A stretch of DNA of 64,000 nt, taken from assembly GCA_963702525.1 (NCBI GenBank), contig CAVPCY010000014.1:124001-188000 (forward strand), given 5' to 3'. A program made the translations under genes and the position numbers. This stretch comes from CAVPCY01 sp963702525. GTDB taxonomy: Bacteria > Actinomycetota > Coriobacteriia > Anaerosomatales > PHET01. This document shows positions 18,442-28,256 of the stretch, one piece after another (positions within the stretch are counted from its first letter, which is position 1; the number at the start of each line of letters is the position of its first letter). The notes below the pieces were generated by a model that was not told where the DNA came from, made no database searches, and saw only the letters and a program-made list of their open reading frames with translations.

Positions 18442-18936
18442 ATGAATGACCTGGCTATCCGCCGAGCCACGCTCGGAGACGCACGCTCGATCGCCGACAT
18501 CTACAACCACTACGTCGCGAACTCGACGGCGACCTTCGATACCGAGCCCAAGTCCGTCGGCGAGCGCATCGCCTGGCTCACGGAGCATGGCGACACACAT
18601 CCGGTTCTCGTGGCCGAGATCGACGGCGTCGTCGTGGCGTGGGGCGCACTCTCGCAGTTCCGCGAGCGTCCTGCGTACCGGCACACGGTCGAGATCGCCG
18701 TCTACGTCGCGCCGGAGCACACGGGGGCCGGCATAGGGCCGGCTCTCGCCGAGGCTCTCATCGATGCGGCTCGGTCGGCCGGACACCACGTGGTCGTGAG
18801 CCAGATCGTCTCGGAGAACCTTCCGAGCATCAAGCTCTCCGAGCGGGCTGGCTTCACGCCTGTTGGTACCATGCATGAGGTGGGCCGCAAGTTCGACCGC
18901 TGGCTCGACGTGGTCGTCATGGAGCTGGTGCTGTAG
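18442..18936 (+). CDS. GNAT N-acetyltransferase, phosphinothricin-acetyltransferase-like
   Basis: A 164-residue acetyltransferase. It begins IRRATLGDARSIADIYNHYV and has VEIAVYVAPEHTGAGIG, the acetyl-CoA pyrophosphate-binding segment with its glycine-rich turn. IVSENLPSIKLSERAGF and GTMHEVGRKFDRWLDVVVM follow. This is the layout of the PAT/YncA group, which acetylates phosphinothricin, methionine sulfone or similar amino-acid analogues. The natural substrate cannot be told from sequence. It stands between the pst operon and nhaA on the same strand, with a TATGAT-like box around 18380. Confidence 0.8.
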   Translation: MNDLAIRRATLGDARSIADIYNHYVANSTATFDTEPKSVGERIAWLTEHGDTHPVLVAEIDGVVVAWGALSQFRERPAYRHTVEIAVYVAPEHTGAGIGPALAEALIDAARSAGHHVVVSQIVSENLPSIKLSERAGFTPVGTMHEVGRKFDRWLDVVVMELVL

Positions 18937-18958
18937 CACGGGCGATGGGGGGCTGGGC

Positions 18959-20344
18959 GTGGAGACAGAGGCTGTCGAGTCCCGAGACGAACAGCGTGCC
19001 CTCGAGCGGGTCGCAGGCAACCTCCGTCGCTTCCTGCACCAGGAGACCACCGGTGCGCTGGTGCTGCTCCTGGCAACGGTGATCGCTCTCCTGATAGCGA
19101 ACTCCGCTCTCCACGCTGCCTACGATGAGTTCTGGCATACGCTGGCGGGCTTCTTCGTAGGCGACTTCGGCTTCGAGCAGTCGCTCAAGCACTGGGTCGA
19201 CGACGCACTCATGGCGGTCTTCTTCTTCGTCGTTGGACTCGAGATCAAGCGTGAGTTCATCGTCGGCGAGCTGTCCACGCTTCGTGGCGCCGCGCTGCCG
19301 GTCGTCGCCGCAATCGGCGGCATGGTCGTCCCAGCAGCGATCTACGCGGCTCTGAACGCCGGTGGCCCGGGCGCGGCGGGCTGGGGCGTGCCGATGGCGA
19401 CAGACATCGCTTTCGCGCTGGGAGTGCTGGCCCTGCTGGGGTCTCGGATCCCCGATTCGCTGAAGGTGTTCCTCACGGCGCTCGCGATCGCGGACGACAT
19501 CGGGGCGATCCTCGTCATTGCGCTCTTCTACACCCAGCAGGTCTATGGGGTCTGGCTTCTGTTCGCGCTCGTTCCACTTGCCCTGATGATCGTGCTGAAC
19601 CGCATCGGCTACGATGAGCCGCTGGGCTATGCGGTTCTCGGGGTCGTCCTGTGGTTCTGCGTCTTCAACTCGGGCATCCACGCCACGATAGCCGGCGTGA
19701 TCGCGGCGTTCGCTATCCCGGCGAGCGCGAAGCTGTCGCCGCTGGCGTTCACCGAGGTCTGTCGCCTCAACGTTGAGGAGATCGAGTCGCGCGACGTGCC
19801 CGGCGCCCACACGCTCGAGGACGATAGCCAGCAGAAGGCTGCGCTCAGGATCCGAGACGCCGCCACCCACAGCACCGCGCCGTTGCAGCGACTCGAGTTC
19901 GCCCTGCATCCCTTGAGCGCTCTGATCATCCTGCCGTTGTTCGCGCTGGCCAACGCGAACATCAGGCTCGTGGGATCTGAGGGGCTGGGCGTCCACGCAG
20001 TAGCGGCGGGCGTGTTCCTCGGGCTTGTTGTGGGCAAGCCGGTCGGGATCTCGCTGGCATCATATCTGGCGGTGCGGACGGGGTTGACGAGTCTGCCGGC
20101 CGGGGTCACGTGGCGCCACATCATCGGGGCGGGCCTTCTCGGCGGCATCGGCTTCACGATGTCGCTCTTCGTCGCCAACCTCGCCTACCGAGTGGCCGGA
20201 GTGGAGAACGAGGCCAAGATCGCCATCCTCGCTGCATCGGTCGTGGCCGGGGTTCTCGGCTACTCGTGGCTGCGTTTCGCGACTCGGGCGCAGCAAGCTA
20301 GCGGATCGGGAGCCGACTGCGGGGCTTGGCGTCGCCGGCGTTGA
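18959..20344 (+). CDS. nhaA: Na+/H+ antiporter NhaA
   Basis: GTG 18959 puts a short soluble leader before the first helix (GALVLLLATVIALLIANS). The hallmark NhaA segments are present: MAVFFFVVGLEIKREFIVGEL, MATDIAFALGVLALLG with the transport Asp region, LTALAIADDIGAILVIALFY with the paired Asp residues, and GVGKPVGI-like VVGKPVGISLASYLAV. GGIGFTMSLFVANLAY closes the core. At about 461 residues it is longer than E. coli NhaA, with extra cytoplasmic sequence around residues 275-310. It exchanges sodium for protons for pH and salt homeostasis. The last dozen residues past GYSWLRFATRAQQ look like an extension. Confidence 0.93.
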   Translation: METEAVESRDEQRALERVAGNLRRFLHQETTGALVLLLATVIALLIANSALHAAYDEFWHTLAGFFVGDFGFEQSLKHWVDDALMAVFFFVVGLEIKREFIVGELSTLRGAALPVVAAIGGMVVPAAIYAALNAGGPGAAGWGVPMATDIAFALGVLALLGSRIPDSLKVFLTALAIADDIGAILVIALFYTQQVYGVWLLFALVPLALMIVLNRIGYDEPLGYAVLGVVLWFCVFNSGIHATIAGVIAAFAIPASAKLSPLAFTEVCRLNVEEIESRDVPGAHTLEDDSQQKAALRIRDAATHSTAPLQRLEFALHPLSALIILPLFALANANIRLVGSEGLGVHAVAAGVFLGLVVGKPVGISLASYLAVRTGLTSLPAGVTWRHIIGAGLLGGIGFTMSLFVANLAYRVAGVENEAKIAILAASVVAGVLGYSWLRFATRAQQASGSGADCGAWRRRR

Positions 20345-20529
20345 TCGGCCGTTTCACTCCCTTCTTGCGGGCTTCTAACGCGCCTGCAACCACCTCCTCT
20401 CCAAGGGCGTTCAGACTCCGGGGTGCCGGGTCTCATCGGGAGGAAGGGGGCTTCACTCGAGGACGTCAGCCACCGATCGCAACGCTCGTCCGAAGTCACA
20501 ATGCAGTCTCCACATTCAGGAGGAACGTG

Positions 20530-21962
20530 ATGAACAGCACTCTTAGTCGCGCTCGCCGGATAGTCGGCAGCGCTCTGGCCATCGCTTTGGTGGCAACGCT
20601 CGTACCGGCGGGCGCCGCGTCGGCGCACACCAAGCCGAAGAAGCCCCAGCACCAGATCAAGAAGGTCACCAAGAAGCCGCAGCACAAGGTCAAGAACGTC
20701 ATCGTTCTGATCAGCGATGGCATGGGCTACAACCAGCTTGCCGCCGGCGATCTGTACACCGACGGAAAGCTAGGGACGCAGGGATACGAGAAGTTCCCGT
20801 TCCGCGCCGGCATGTCGACGTTCGCGCACCCGTCGGTGGGCGGCGGATACGATCCCGCACAGGCATGGGGGAGCTTCGACTACGTCAAGATGAACCCGAC
20901 CGACTCGGCTGCGGCCGCGACCGCGATGTCGACCGGCGTGCAAGACGTACAACGCCGGCATCGGCGTCGACGTCAACGGCAACCGGATCAAGCACGTTCT
21001 CGAGTACGCCGAGGAGCGCGGCAAGGCGACAGGCGTCATCTCGACCGTCGAGTTCAGCCACGCCACCCCGGCCGGCTTCGTCGCCCACAACCCCTCGCGC
21101 AACGACTACGCGGGAATCGCCAACGAGATGCTCAAGGAGTCGGCCGCCGACGTCATCATGGGCGCCGGCAATCCGATGTACACCGACAGCGGTGTCCACC
21201 CGCACGCCGATAGCGAGCAACTACAACTACGTGGGCGGCCAGGCCACGTGGGACGGGCTGAACGCGGGGCTCATCGGCGCTGACGCCGACAACGACGGCG
21301 ACCTTGGATCCTTTCACCCTGATCCAGACCAAGCAGCAGTTCGAGCAGCTGACGACAGGCAAGACGCCCCGCCGAGTGGTCGGCGTTCCCCAGGTCTACA
21401 CGACGCTGCAGCAGAATCGCGGCGGCGAGACGACCGCTGCGGCATACGCTGTGCCGTTCAACTCGAACGTCCCGACGCTCGCGACGATGACCAAGGGCGC
21501 ACTCAACGTACTCGACAACGACAAGGACGGCCTGTTCCTGATGGTCGAGGGCGGGGCGGTCGACTGGGCGGCCACGCCAACCAGAAGGGTCGCACGATCG
21601 AGGAGCAGGAGGACTTCAACGCTGCGGTCGAGGCCGTGGTCTGCTGGGTCAACAAGAAGTCCAACTGGAACGAGACGCTCGTCATCGTCACGGGCGACCA
21701 CGAGACCGGCTACCTCACCGGCCCGGGCAGCGGTCAGCTTCCGGCCGGCCCGCTGTGGACCCCGCTCGTGAACGGCGGCAAGGGCATCATGCCTGGCATG
21801 CAGTTCAACAGCGGCGACCACACCAACTCGCTGATCCCGATCTTCGCCAAGGGGCGCGGTAGCTCGAAGCTCAAGGCCGCGGCCACCGGCATCGACCCGA
21901 TGCGTGGCGCGTACTGCGACAACACCGATATCGCGAAGGCCATCATCTCCACGATGAAGTAG
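20530..21962 (+). CDS. phoA: Secreted alkaline phosphatase, at least four frameshifts
   Basis: ATG 20530 follows AGGAGG. A signal peptide (ALAIALVATLVPAGAASA) and a lysine-rich linker precede VIVLISDGMGYNQ, the metal-site Asp of the family. NPTDSAAAATAMSTG contains the nucleophile region (TDSAA). The frame then breaks near 20943, 21205, 21300 and 21570. Coherent alkaline-phosphatase sequence continues each time: GKATGVISTVEFSHATPA, then NYNYVGGQATWDG, then DGLFLMVEGGAVDWA, then GHANQK and TLVIVTGDHETGY. The break at 21570 fits loss of one G. The enzyme releases phosphate from organic esters outside the cell. Either the sequence is error-rich here or the gene is dead; intact motifs favour error. 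The symbol indicates family only. Confidence 0.82.
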
Positions 21963-21985
21963 CCACCGCAGCAAGACTGTGCATC

Positions 21986-22020
21986 GGAGGGGTCCCGATC
22001 GCCGTCGGGGCCCCTCCTCT
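21986..22020 (+). terminator. Rho-independent-like terminator after the alkaline phosphatase
   Basis: GGAGGGGTCCCGA (21986-21998) pairs with TCGGGGCCCCTCC (22005-22017) with one T-G wobble and a six-base loop, followed by TCTTGT. It lies 24 bases after the phosphatase stop. The remaining gap to 22303 holds no gene I recognise. Confidence 0.75.
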
Positions 22021-22303
22021 TGTCCGAGCCAACTCCCGCACCACTGGCCGGCCTGCGGTCCTGGATCGCGCGGTCGATCAGACGCCGCTGCGTTCGAGCC
22101 AGAACCGAGGAGTCGAGGCGATGTGCGGCGTTTTCACGGTCGTAACCAATCGTGCAGCTTCTTCTTACGTGTTGTTATCGAGGGTGCAACCACGGAGGCT
22201 TCGGCTCCTCCTAGACTCCACTCGACCGTTGCCAAAGGCGGTCTCGGGCCAAGACCGGAAGTGCCGGTTGACGGACGCCCGACAAGCCAGACACGGAGGA
22301 GCC

Positions 22304-23002
22304 ATGAAGAGGAAGTTCGTTGTGGCAATCGCGGCGGCATGCGCCACCGCGATGATCGCAGCGGTGCCGGCGGTTGCGGCCGTTGTCGCATCGATGCAGG
22401 TGAGCCAGACCAAAGGCTACTACGGCCAAGAGACCGTGCTGCAGCCGAGCGTAGACACGACCCTCGTGCCGGGGGCCACGTTCACGATGGAGACATCCAA
22501 GAACGGCTCGTGCGTGGGAGATGCTCGGCGAGAACCAGGGCATCGAAGACACCGGCACCGTCGATCCCTTCTATCACATCTGGGACAACACGGTCGAGCT
22601 ACCCGGCATATTTCAGGGTCGCGTACCGCTCGAAGGGCACCACAATGGGCCAGGACCCCACGGCGGTGACCGAACCGGTCCAGCTCACCGCGCTCAAGTA
22701 CCTGAGCACGCGGGTGAAGATCACCGGCGCCAAGTCGATCAAGGTCGGCAAGTCCCTGAAGGTAGCGGTGCAGGTGTCGCCGGAGTGCGGCGAAGGCATC
22801 GTGAAGGTCAACCGCTACAAGCGTTCCGGCAATCGCTGGGTGTTCAAGAAGTCGTATCGGATCGCGACCGACGAGGTCGGTGCCGGTGCTCTCACGCTCA
22901 AGCCCGGCGCGCGCGGCAGGTTCCTCCTCCGCGCGAAGTTCCTCGGCAACCAGTTCGGCGTCTCGTCCGCCAACGACGTTCAAGTCCTACGTCGTCCGCT
23001 AA
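22304..23002 (+). CDS. Unknown secreted protein in the second phosphate island, frameshifted
   Basis: ATG 22304 follows CGGAGGA. A signal peptide (VVAIAAACATAMIAAVPAVAA) precedes a first domain starting SMQVSQTKGYYGQETVL. After breaks near 22510 and 22605 the protein continues as YFRVAYRSKGTT. A second domain follows, STRVKITGAKSIKVGKSLKV then VKVNRYKRSGNRWVFKKSY, and ends KSYVVR after a last break near 22980. The C-terminal part has the rhythm of a beta-sandwich wall-associated repeat; I do not recognise the family. Its place between alkaline phosphatase and pstS2 suggests an exported phosphate-starvation protein, an inference from position only. Confidence 0.55.
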
Positions 23003-23042
23003 GCCAGCGGCCACGACGAACCAGTCTAGAAAGGAAACGCAG

Positions 23043-23890
23043 ATGAAACTGTTCAAGAAGCGGAGTTTCGCACTGGCGACCGTCCTGATGCTGGTCGTCG
23101 CAATGGTCGTCCCGGCCGCTGCGATGGCCGCAACCACACTCAAGCTCAGCGGGTCGACCACCGTGTACCCGGGAGCCGTGATCCTCGCCAAGGCATACAA
23201 GGCCAGAGAAGGGCATGAACGTCATCGTCACCGGCGGCGGTTCGGGTAGCCGGCATCAGCCAGGTACTCTCGGGATCGGTCAACATCGGCATGTCTTCGC
23301 GCGACCTGAAGGACTCCGAGAACGCCAAGGGCGCGAAGGCCACGACAGACTTCGCCCGCGATGCGGTTGGCCGTCATCGTCAACAAGAGGAACCCCAAGA
23401 CCAACCTGAGCCAGAGTCGCAGATCTCGCGACATCTACCGCGGCAAGATCACCAACTGGAAGCAGGTCGGCGGACCCAACGCGCGCATCGTGCTCTGTGG
23501 CCGCACCGGCGCCTCGGGCACGTACGAGTACTTCAAGGAGGTCTTCCTGCAATAAGCAGCCGCCAGTCCTCGCAAGACCAAGCAGTACTCCTCGAACGGC
23601 ATGGTCCGCTCGGCGGTTCGCAACAACAAGTACGCGATCGGCTATGTCTGGACCAGGCCTACATGAACAGCGAGCGATCAAGACGCTGAAGATCGGTGGC
23701 GTCTACCCGAGCCGCTCCAACCGTCTAGCAGCGAGCGAAGTACAAGTACGTGCGGCCGCTCTACTGCGTGACCAAGGGCGCTCCCGCGGGCGCCGCGAAG
23801 TCCTTCATCAACTGGACGCTGCAGCGAAGACCGGCCAGTCCTACATCGCCAAGGAGTTCCTGCCCGCCAAGAACCGTATTCTCTCCGCAC
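23043..23890 (+). CDS. pstS: Second PstS-like phosphate-binding protein, multiple frameshifts
   Basis: ATG 23043 follows AAAGGAA and begins a signal peptide (LATVLMLVVAMVVPAAAMAA), here without a lipobox, unlike the first PstS. Family segments appear in changing frames: LKLSGSTTVYPGAVILAKAY, MNVIVTGGGSGS, SVNIGMSSRDLKDSENAKG, RDIYRGKITNWKQVGG, GRTGASGTYEYFKEVFL and SFINWTL. The downstream part is the most scrambled, with breaks near 23208, 23260, 23360, 23555, 23650 and 23740. The exact stop cannot be placed; it should lie just before the hairpin at 23895. It would bind phosphate for PstCAB copy 2. Confidence 0.75.
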
Positions 23891-23894
23891 AAGC

Positions 23895-23927
23895 GCGGGC
23901 ACGGCCCCGTCCCAGGGTCGTGCCCGC
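23895..23927 (+). terminator. Hairpin between pstS2 and pstC2
   Basis: GCGGGCACGGCCC (23895-23907) pairs with GGGTCGTGCCCGC (23915-23927), with one G-T wobble and a seven-base loop. No T-run follows, so it may be an attenuator or 3'-end stabiliser that raises pstS2 product relative to the permease. Confidence 0.55.
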
Positions 23928-23964
23928 AGCGCTTGGTGCAGGGTCGAATGGAGGTCCGCTCAGT

Positions 23965-25019
23965 ATGGGCGTTGACGCTAACAGCCACTCGCGGCGTCGC
24001 ACGCCGCCATCCCGGTGGAGTTGAAGCGTCGATCGACTTGAGCAGTGGGTCGGCGCGAGGGAAGCGAAAGGGTCGCCGAGACCGTTCTGATGGTGGCGAC
24101 TGTGCTCAGCGCGCTGTTCGTGGTCCTCGTGGCCGCCTTCGTGCTTGCGCGTGGCATTCCGGCGCTCGTCGAGAACGGGACGCGTTCCTGACGGGCTCCG
24201 GGTGGGATGCGGACCTCGAGGACGCCTGGTCGGTACCGGAGGGCGCGACCTTCGGCGCGCTTCCACTCATCGCGGGCAGCGTCCTGACGACCCTCGGCGC
24301 TCTGGGCTTCACTGTCGTGATCGGCCTGGGGTGCTCGGTTGCCCTGGTCGAGTTCTGCCCGGGGTGGCTGCGCCGGCCGATCGAGGCGGTGGTGCAGCTG
24401 TTGGCCGGCATCCCGTCGGTGGTGTTCGGCCTTGTCGGGCTTCTCGCTGATGGTCCCCTTCATCGAAACCTACGTCGTGCCCGCGAACGCTTTCGAGGAG
24501 GTTCCTGACGCGGTGTTCGACGGCCAGGCACTGCTCACGGCCGTCATCGTGCTCACCTTCATGATCATGCCGTTCTTCGTCTCGGTGACCTCGGACGCTC
24601 TGCGCGCTGTACCTCGGTCGCTTGTCGATGGGGGCCGTGCGCTCGGCCTCACGCACTGGCGTGCGGTGACCAAGATCCAACTGCCGCTGGCGCTTCCCGG
24701 CATCATCGCCGGCGCTGTTCTCGCAGCCGCCCGCGCGATGGGTGAGGCGATCGCGTTGTCGATGGTCGCAGGGGCACTTGCCGTCGTGCCCACCCTCGAG
24801 AACGGGCCGCTCTACTTCGTGCTCACGCCGGTGCGGACCATGGCCTCGGCGATAGTCGAGACCGGCGGAGAAGCCGGCAGCGTGCCGAGTATCCAAGGCG
24901 CGCTGTTCGCCTTGGCGACGCTGCTGCTCATAGCGAGCCTGCTCCTCTCCGTGGCGGCTCGCTTCGCGTTCACTGTGTCCGCCAAGCGCCTTCGCTTGGC
25001 AACCGAGAGGTCGGTGTGA
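23965..25019 (+). CDS. pstC: Second phosphate permease PstC, frameshifted
   Basis: ATG 23965 has GGAGGT ten bases upstream. The frame breaks at about 24016 and about 24178; each is repaired by restoring one G to a G-run. A further break lies near 24435. Reading across them gives a helix (VLSALFVVLVAAFVLARGIPAL), PSVVFGLVG, MIMPFFVSVTSDALRAVP and the coupling loop ALGLTHWRAVTKIQLPLALP. The last 190 residues form one clean frame to the stop at 25019. With the following gene it would form the membrane channel of a second phosphate importer. Confidence 0.8.
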
Positions 25020-25020
25020 G

Positions 25021-25978
25021 ATGAGCCGCGTCTTCAGTGCGGACCGCCTGCGCGAGCGAGTGCGGTTTGGCTCAGTCGTGTGGCCGGTGATCGCGTGGCT
25101 GTGCGCGATCACGGTAACGGCGGTGTGTGTGGGCATCATCGTGTACCTGTTCCAGCAGGGCTCACAGACCGTGAACATGCACTTCCTGACCCACGACCCG
25201 AATCCGAGCATGACCGAGGCACAGACGGGGGCGTGCGCGTCCCGATCGCCGGTACGGTCATCCTCATCGTGCTGAGCCTCATCGTTCGCCGTTCCGCTCG
25301 CGCTCGCCTCGGCCACGTACCTCGCCGAGTACATGGACGAGAGCCGCCCCCTCACGAAAGCGGTGCGTGTTGGGCTCGAAGTGCTCGCGAGTGTGCCGTC
25401 TGTCGTCTTCGGCATGTTCGGCATCGCGCTATTCACAAGCCGAGTCTCACATTCATGTCGAGCGCCGGCGCTGATGCGAGCAGGGCGGCGTTCGGGCGCT
25501 CGTTCCTTGTGGCAGGCGTCGTGATGGGCGTGCACGTGCTGCCCTTCATCGTGAAGGTCATGGAGGAGGCGATTCGATCGGTGCCCAAGGCGTACCGGGA
25601 CGCATCCGCGGCCCTGGGCTTCCTCGGTGGCGCTCGATCCGCAAGGTGGTGCTGCCCGCCGCCATGCCAGGGCTCTCGACCGCGGTGATACTCGGGATGG
25701 GACTGGTCGCCGGAGACACGGCGATCGTCTGGCTCACGCTGGGTGGGACAGTGGATATGGGCGCGGATGCCTGGTGGCAGCCGCAGAACTGGAACGCCGT
25801 GCTCCACGGGACGGGCGCGACTCTCACAACGTTCACCTACTACACCTCACCGGTAGGAGAGGGCACGGCGCCGGAGATGGCGTTTGGCGCCGCACTCATC
25901 CTGATGGCGATCGTGCTTGCGCTCAACATCACTGCGACCGTGATTGCGCGGGCGGGCTCTCGCCACCACCGCCGCTGA
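25021..25978 (+). CDS. pstA: Second phosphate permease PstA, frameshifted
   Basis: ATG 25021 is one base after the pstC2 stop. The first helix is VIAWLCAITVTAVCVGIIVYLF. Breaks near 25227 (fits loss of one G), 25288, 25435 and 25625 separate VRVPIAGTVILIVLSLI, LASATYLAEYMDESRP with ASVPSVVFGMFGIALF, VKVMEEAIRSVPKAYRDASA and KVVLPAAMPGLSTAVILG. The C-terminal 110 residues are clean to 25978. The order of these parts is that of PstA. Same comment on decay versus error as for its neighbours. Confidence 0.8.
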
Positions 25979-26011
25979 GGACTCAAGGCCGATCCGAAAG
26001 GAAGACGACAT

Positions 26012-26852
26012 ATGCAGGTCATGGAACGCGAACGTTCTGAGCTCGACGATGCAGACGCTGGAAGGAGCTCGAGCAACTGCCGCAATAGCGCCCGTGCACA
26101 CCGCCATCACGATCAAGGAGCTCGACTCATTCTACGGTACGAAGCAGGTACTCCGCTCGATCTCCATGGATCTGCCGCAGAATCGGATAACGGCGTTCGT
26201 GGGCCCCTCGGGGTGTGGCAAGTCGACGGCATTGCGATGTATCAATCGCATGAACGACACGATCGCCGGTTTCAGGATGACCGGTCGCATCGAGCTGCAG
26301 GGCCAGGACATCAACGGGCGCGGAGTGAACGTCAACACCCTGCGGCGGTTGGTCGGAATGGTCTTTCAGGCCCCGAATCCGTTCCCGATGTCGATCAAGG
26401 ACAACATCGCGCTTGCGATCAGAGAGCACGAGCGCGACGTGCGAGGCGATCGAGATCGATAGCAGGGTCCGCAAGGCGCTCGAGCAGGCCAGCCTGTGGG
26501 ACGAGGTGGGCGACTGCCTGAACCACTCGGCACTCGCGCTGTCCGGCGGCCAGCAGCAGCGCTTGTGCATCGCGCGCGCGCTCGCGGTAAGCCCGTCGGT
26601 CCTCATGCTCGACGAGCCGTGCGCTTCGCTCGACCCGATCTCGACCGCGGCGATCGAGCGCCTGCTGCTCGATCTGAAGCGTGACTACACGATCGTCATC
26701 GTGACCCACAACCTGGCTCAAGCGCGGCGCATCTCGGACAACTGCGGGTTCTTCCTGATGGGCGAGCTCGTGGAGTACGGCACGACGGACCAGCTGTTCA
26801 CCGAGCCGAACGTGACGAGACCGCGCGCTACCTGAACGGGGTCTACGGGTAG
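26012..26852 (+). CDS. pstB: Second phosphate-transporter ATPase PstB, frameshifted
   Basis: ATG 26012 has AAAGGAAG upstream, but the main frame is entered only after about 26049, so either the start is ATG 26049 or an early indel is present. Walker A is GPSGCGKST; QAPNPFPMSIKDNIALA follows. After a break near 26445, LSGGQQQRLCIARAL, the Walker B region LMLDEPCASLDP and VTHNLAQARRISD continue. A last break near 26815 leads to ETARYLNGVYG, the usual PstB tail, with stop at 26852. It is diverged from PstB of the first operon, so the two systems are not a recent duplication. Confidence 0.82.
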
Positions 26853-27054
26853 TCGACGTACGCCCGCCCGCAGTGCGGCGTTCCGGCACCGAACGTATAC
26901 GCGGTATTGCAGACCTGAAAACCCTTTGTTGCTTCCCGCCCAAGGGTCTTCCGCCACGCGCCCGATGCCGCAATCATCGTGTTAGACGTTCGCAGCACGA
27001 GTCGTAGCCACGTCAGCAGGTCCACCGAAGATGGACTCAGCCTAGGAGGCTCCC

Positions 27055-27640
27055 GTGCTTGCAGCAACACATCGTCGCGCTCACCGTGCCGGCCAGCCGG
27101 CATATCCCTTCGTCGGCCATCGAGGTCACCGCCGCTAGGATCTTCACCTCGCTCGTCCCGCTCCATGCTCTTGCACGTCGACGACCTCGAGTTGCTTGGT
27201 AGAGCTGCGGCGGGGCTGCGCTTCATCCGCTCCAGCGGAGGGTACTCTGGACTCGAGCACGAGCTCTTCGCTGCGGCCTGGCCGAACTTGATGAGGTGGA
27301 CGCGTTCGTCGTCGAGGCCGCAGCGTGCCACGCCGCCGACTTCGCAGTACTCGGAGAGCCGAGAAGAGCCGGCCTCGCAGCGTGCAGATCGCCCGACGCC
27401 GCGCTCTGTGGCTTGCGGCAATACTTACGGCTCGCAGACGGGTACTGCGCCCTCGGGGGACCCGAGGCCCAGGGAGTCTACGCCGTTTGGACCGAGGACG
27501 TGCTCTACCTGGAGTTCGACGAAGTCGGTGCGCCAGACGGCCAGTGCCAGCGTGCGCGGACCCGTGTCGCCGCGCTCGAGGCGGTCAGCGGGCGCACCGT
27601 CTGCGTGGCGAGCTCGAGCGCGCGACGCGGCGCGGCCTGA
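27055..27640 (+). CDS. Hypothetical protein, frameshifted
   Basis: Weakly supported gene. A TAGGAGG at 27043-27049 precedes GTG 27055, which opens a frame containing IVALTVPASRHIP. Coding-looking sequence then appears as HVDDLELLGRAAAGLRFI and GLEHELFAAAWPNL in another frame. From about 27285 a third frame reads VDAFVVEAAACHAADFAVLG and VYAVWTEDVLYLEF and stops at 27640. I do not recognise a family. The upstream stretch 26853-27054 shows no gene. Confidence 0.35.
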
Positions 27641-27644
27641 GCCC

Positions 27645-27949
27645 CTAGCAGGCGGCGCGGCGCCGCCGATCGAACGTCAGATCGATGGGGATGAGATCAC
27701 TGGCGGCCGGCAACTCGACGCGCTTCACCACTGCGGCGACCCAGTCCGAGTGAAGCCCCCGATCGGGGAAGAAACCTGAGTTCGGGAAGCGTTGGTCGCG
27801 CGCGACAGCATCTCGTGTAGCGAGTCGCCAAGGATGACGTCGACCACGCCGTGCTCGCTGATCACGACGAGGAGCCGACCGACCGACGTCTCGGCACACT
27901 CATAGCGCAACGTGTGCTCTTCTGAACCCTGGAGTGCCGTGTGATGCAT
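27645..27949 (-). pseudogene. Ogt/Ada-like N-terminal domain remnant, no catalytic domain
   Basis: Starting at ATG 27949 the protein reads LRYECAETSVGRLLVVISEH and VVDVILGDS. After a frame change near 27805 it continues RFPNSGFF and WVAAVVKRVELPA, ending shortly after IDLTFDRR. This resembles the domain before the methyltransferase core of Ada-type O6-alkylguanine-DNA alkyltransferases. The following half with the PCHR cysteine motif is absent: the frame stops at 27645 and nothing like it appears in 27000-27640. It is probably a truncated, non-functional gene, though the match is by eye and the domain is poorly conserved. Confidence 0.45.
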
Positions 27950-28083
27950 CGTGAACCCCCAGAATCGACGACTATCCACAGCATGGGCTCGTTCTTCCGC
28001 ACAAGTGGTTGCATCGCTCGAAAGCTTCATGAAAGAAGTCCGCGAAATCATCCGCGTGACCGCTGCAGTACTGGAACGGGAGA

Positions 28084-28116
28084 GCTGGCCCCGGAGCTCG
28101 GCGGTCCCCGGGGCCA
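28084..28116 (-). terminator. Hairpin downstream of the threonine synthase operon
   Basis: CTGGCCCCGG (28084-28093) pairs perfectly with CCGGGGCCAG (28107-28116) around a 13-base loop. It sits about 140 bases past the last stop of the leftward thrC transcript. The stretch 27950-28256 otherwise contains no gene I can support. Confidence 0.5.
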
Positions 28117-28256
28117 GCGGGAGAAGGGGCGTCTTGGTCCTCGAGGCGGAGGTCGACGCTCAGGGCAATTGTGATTCGACTGAGCCAGGGATTGGCTTCA
28201 GTTCGAAACATGATTGTTGCGAGTTGGTGAAGCGGGGTTCGCCGGAGCGCCTGGTC

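Noticed and set aside
22081..22120. A GTTCGAGCC stretch considered as a tRNA T-arm
   Set aside because: No acceptor stem, D-arm or anticodon arm can be built around it.
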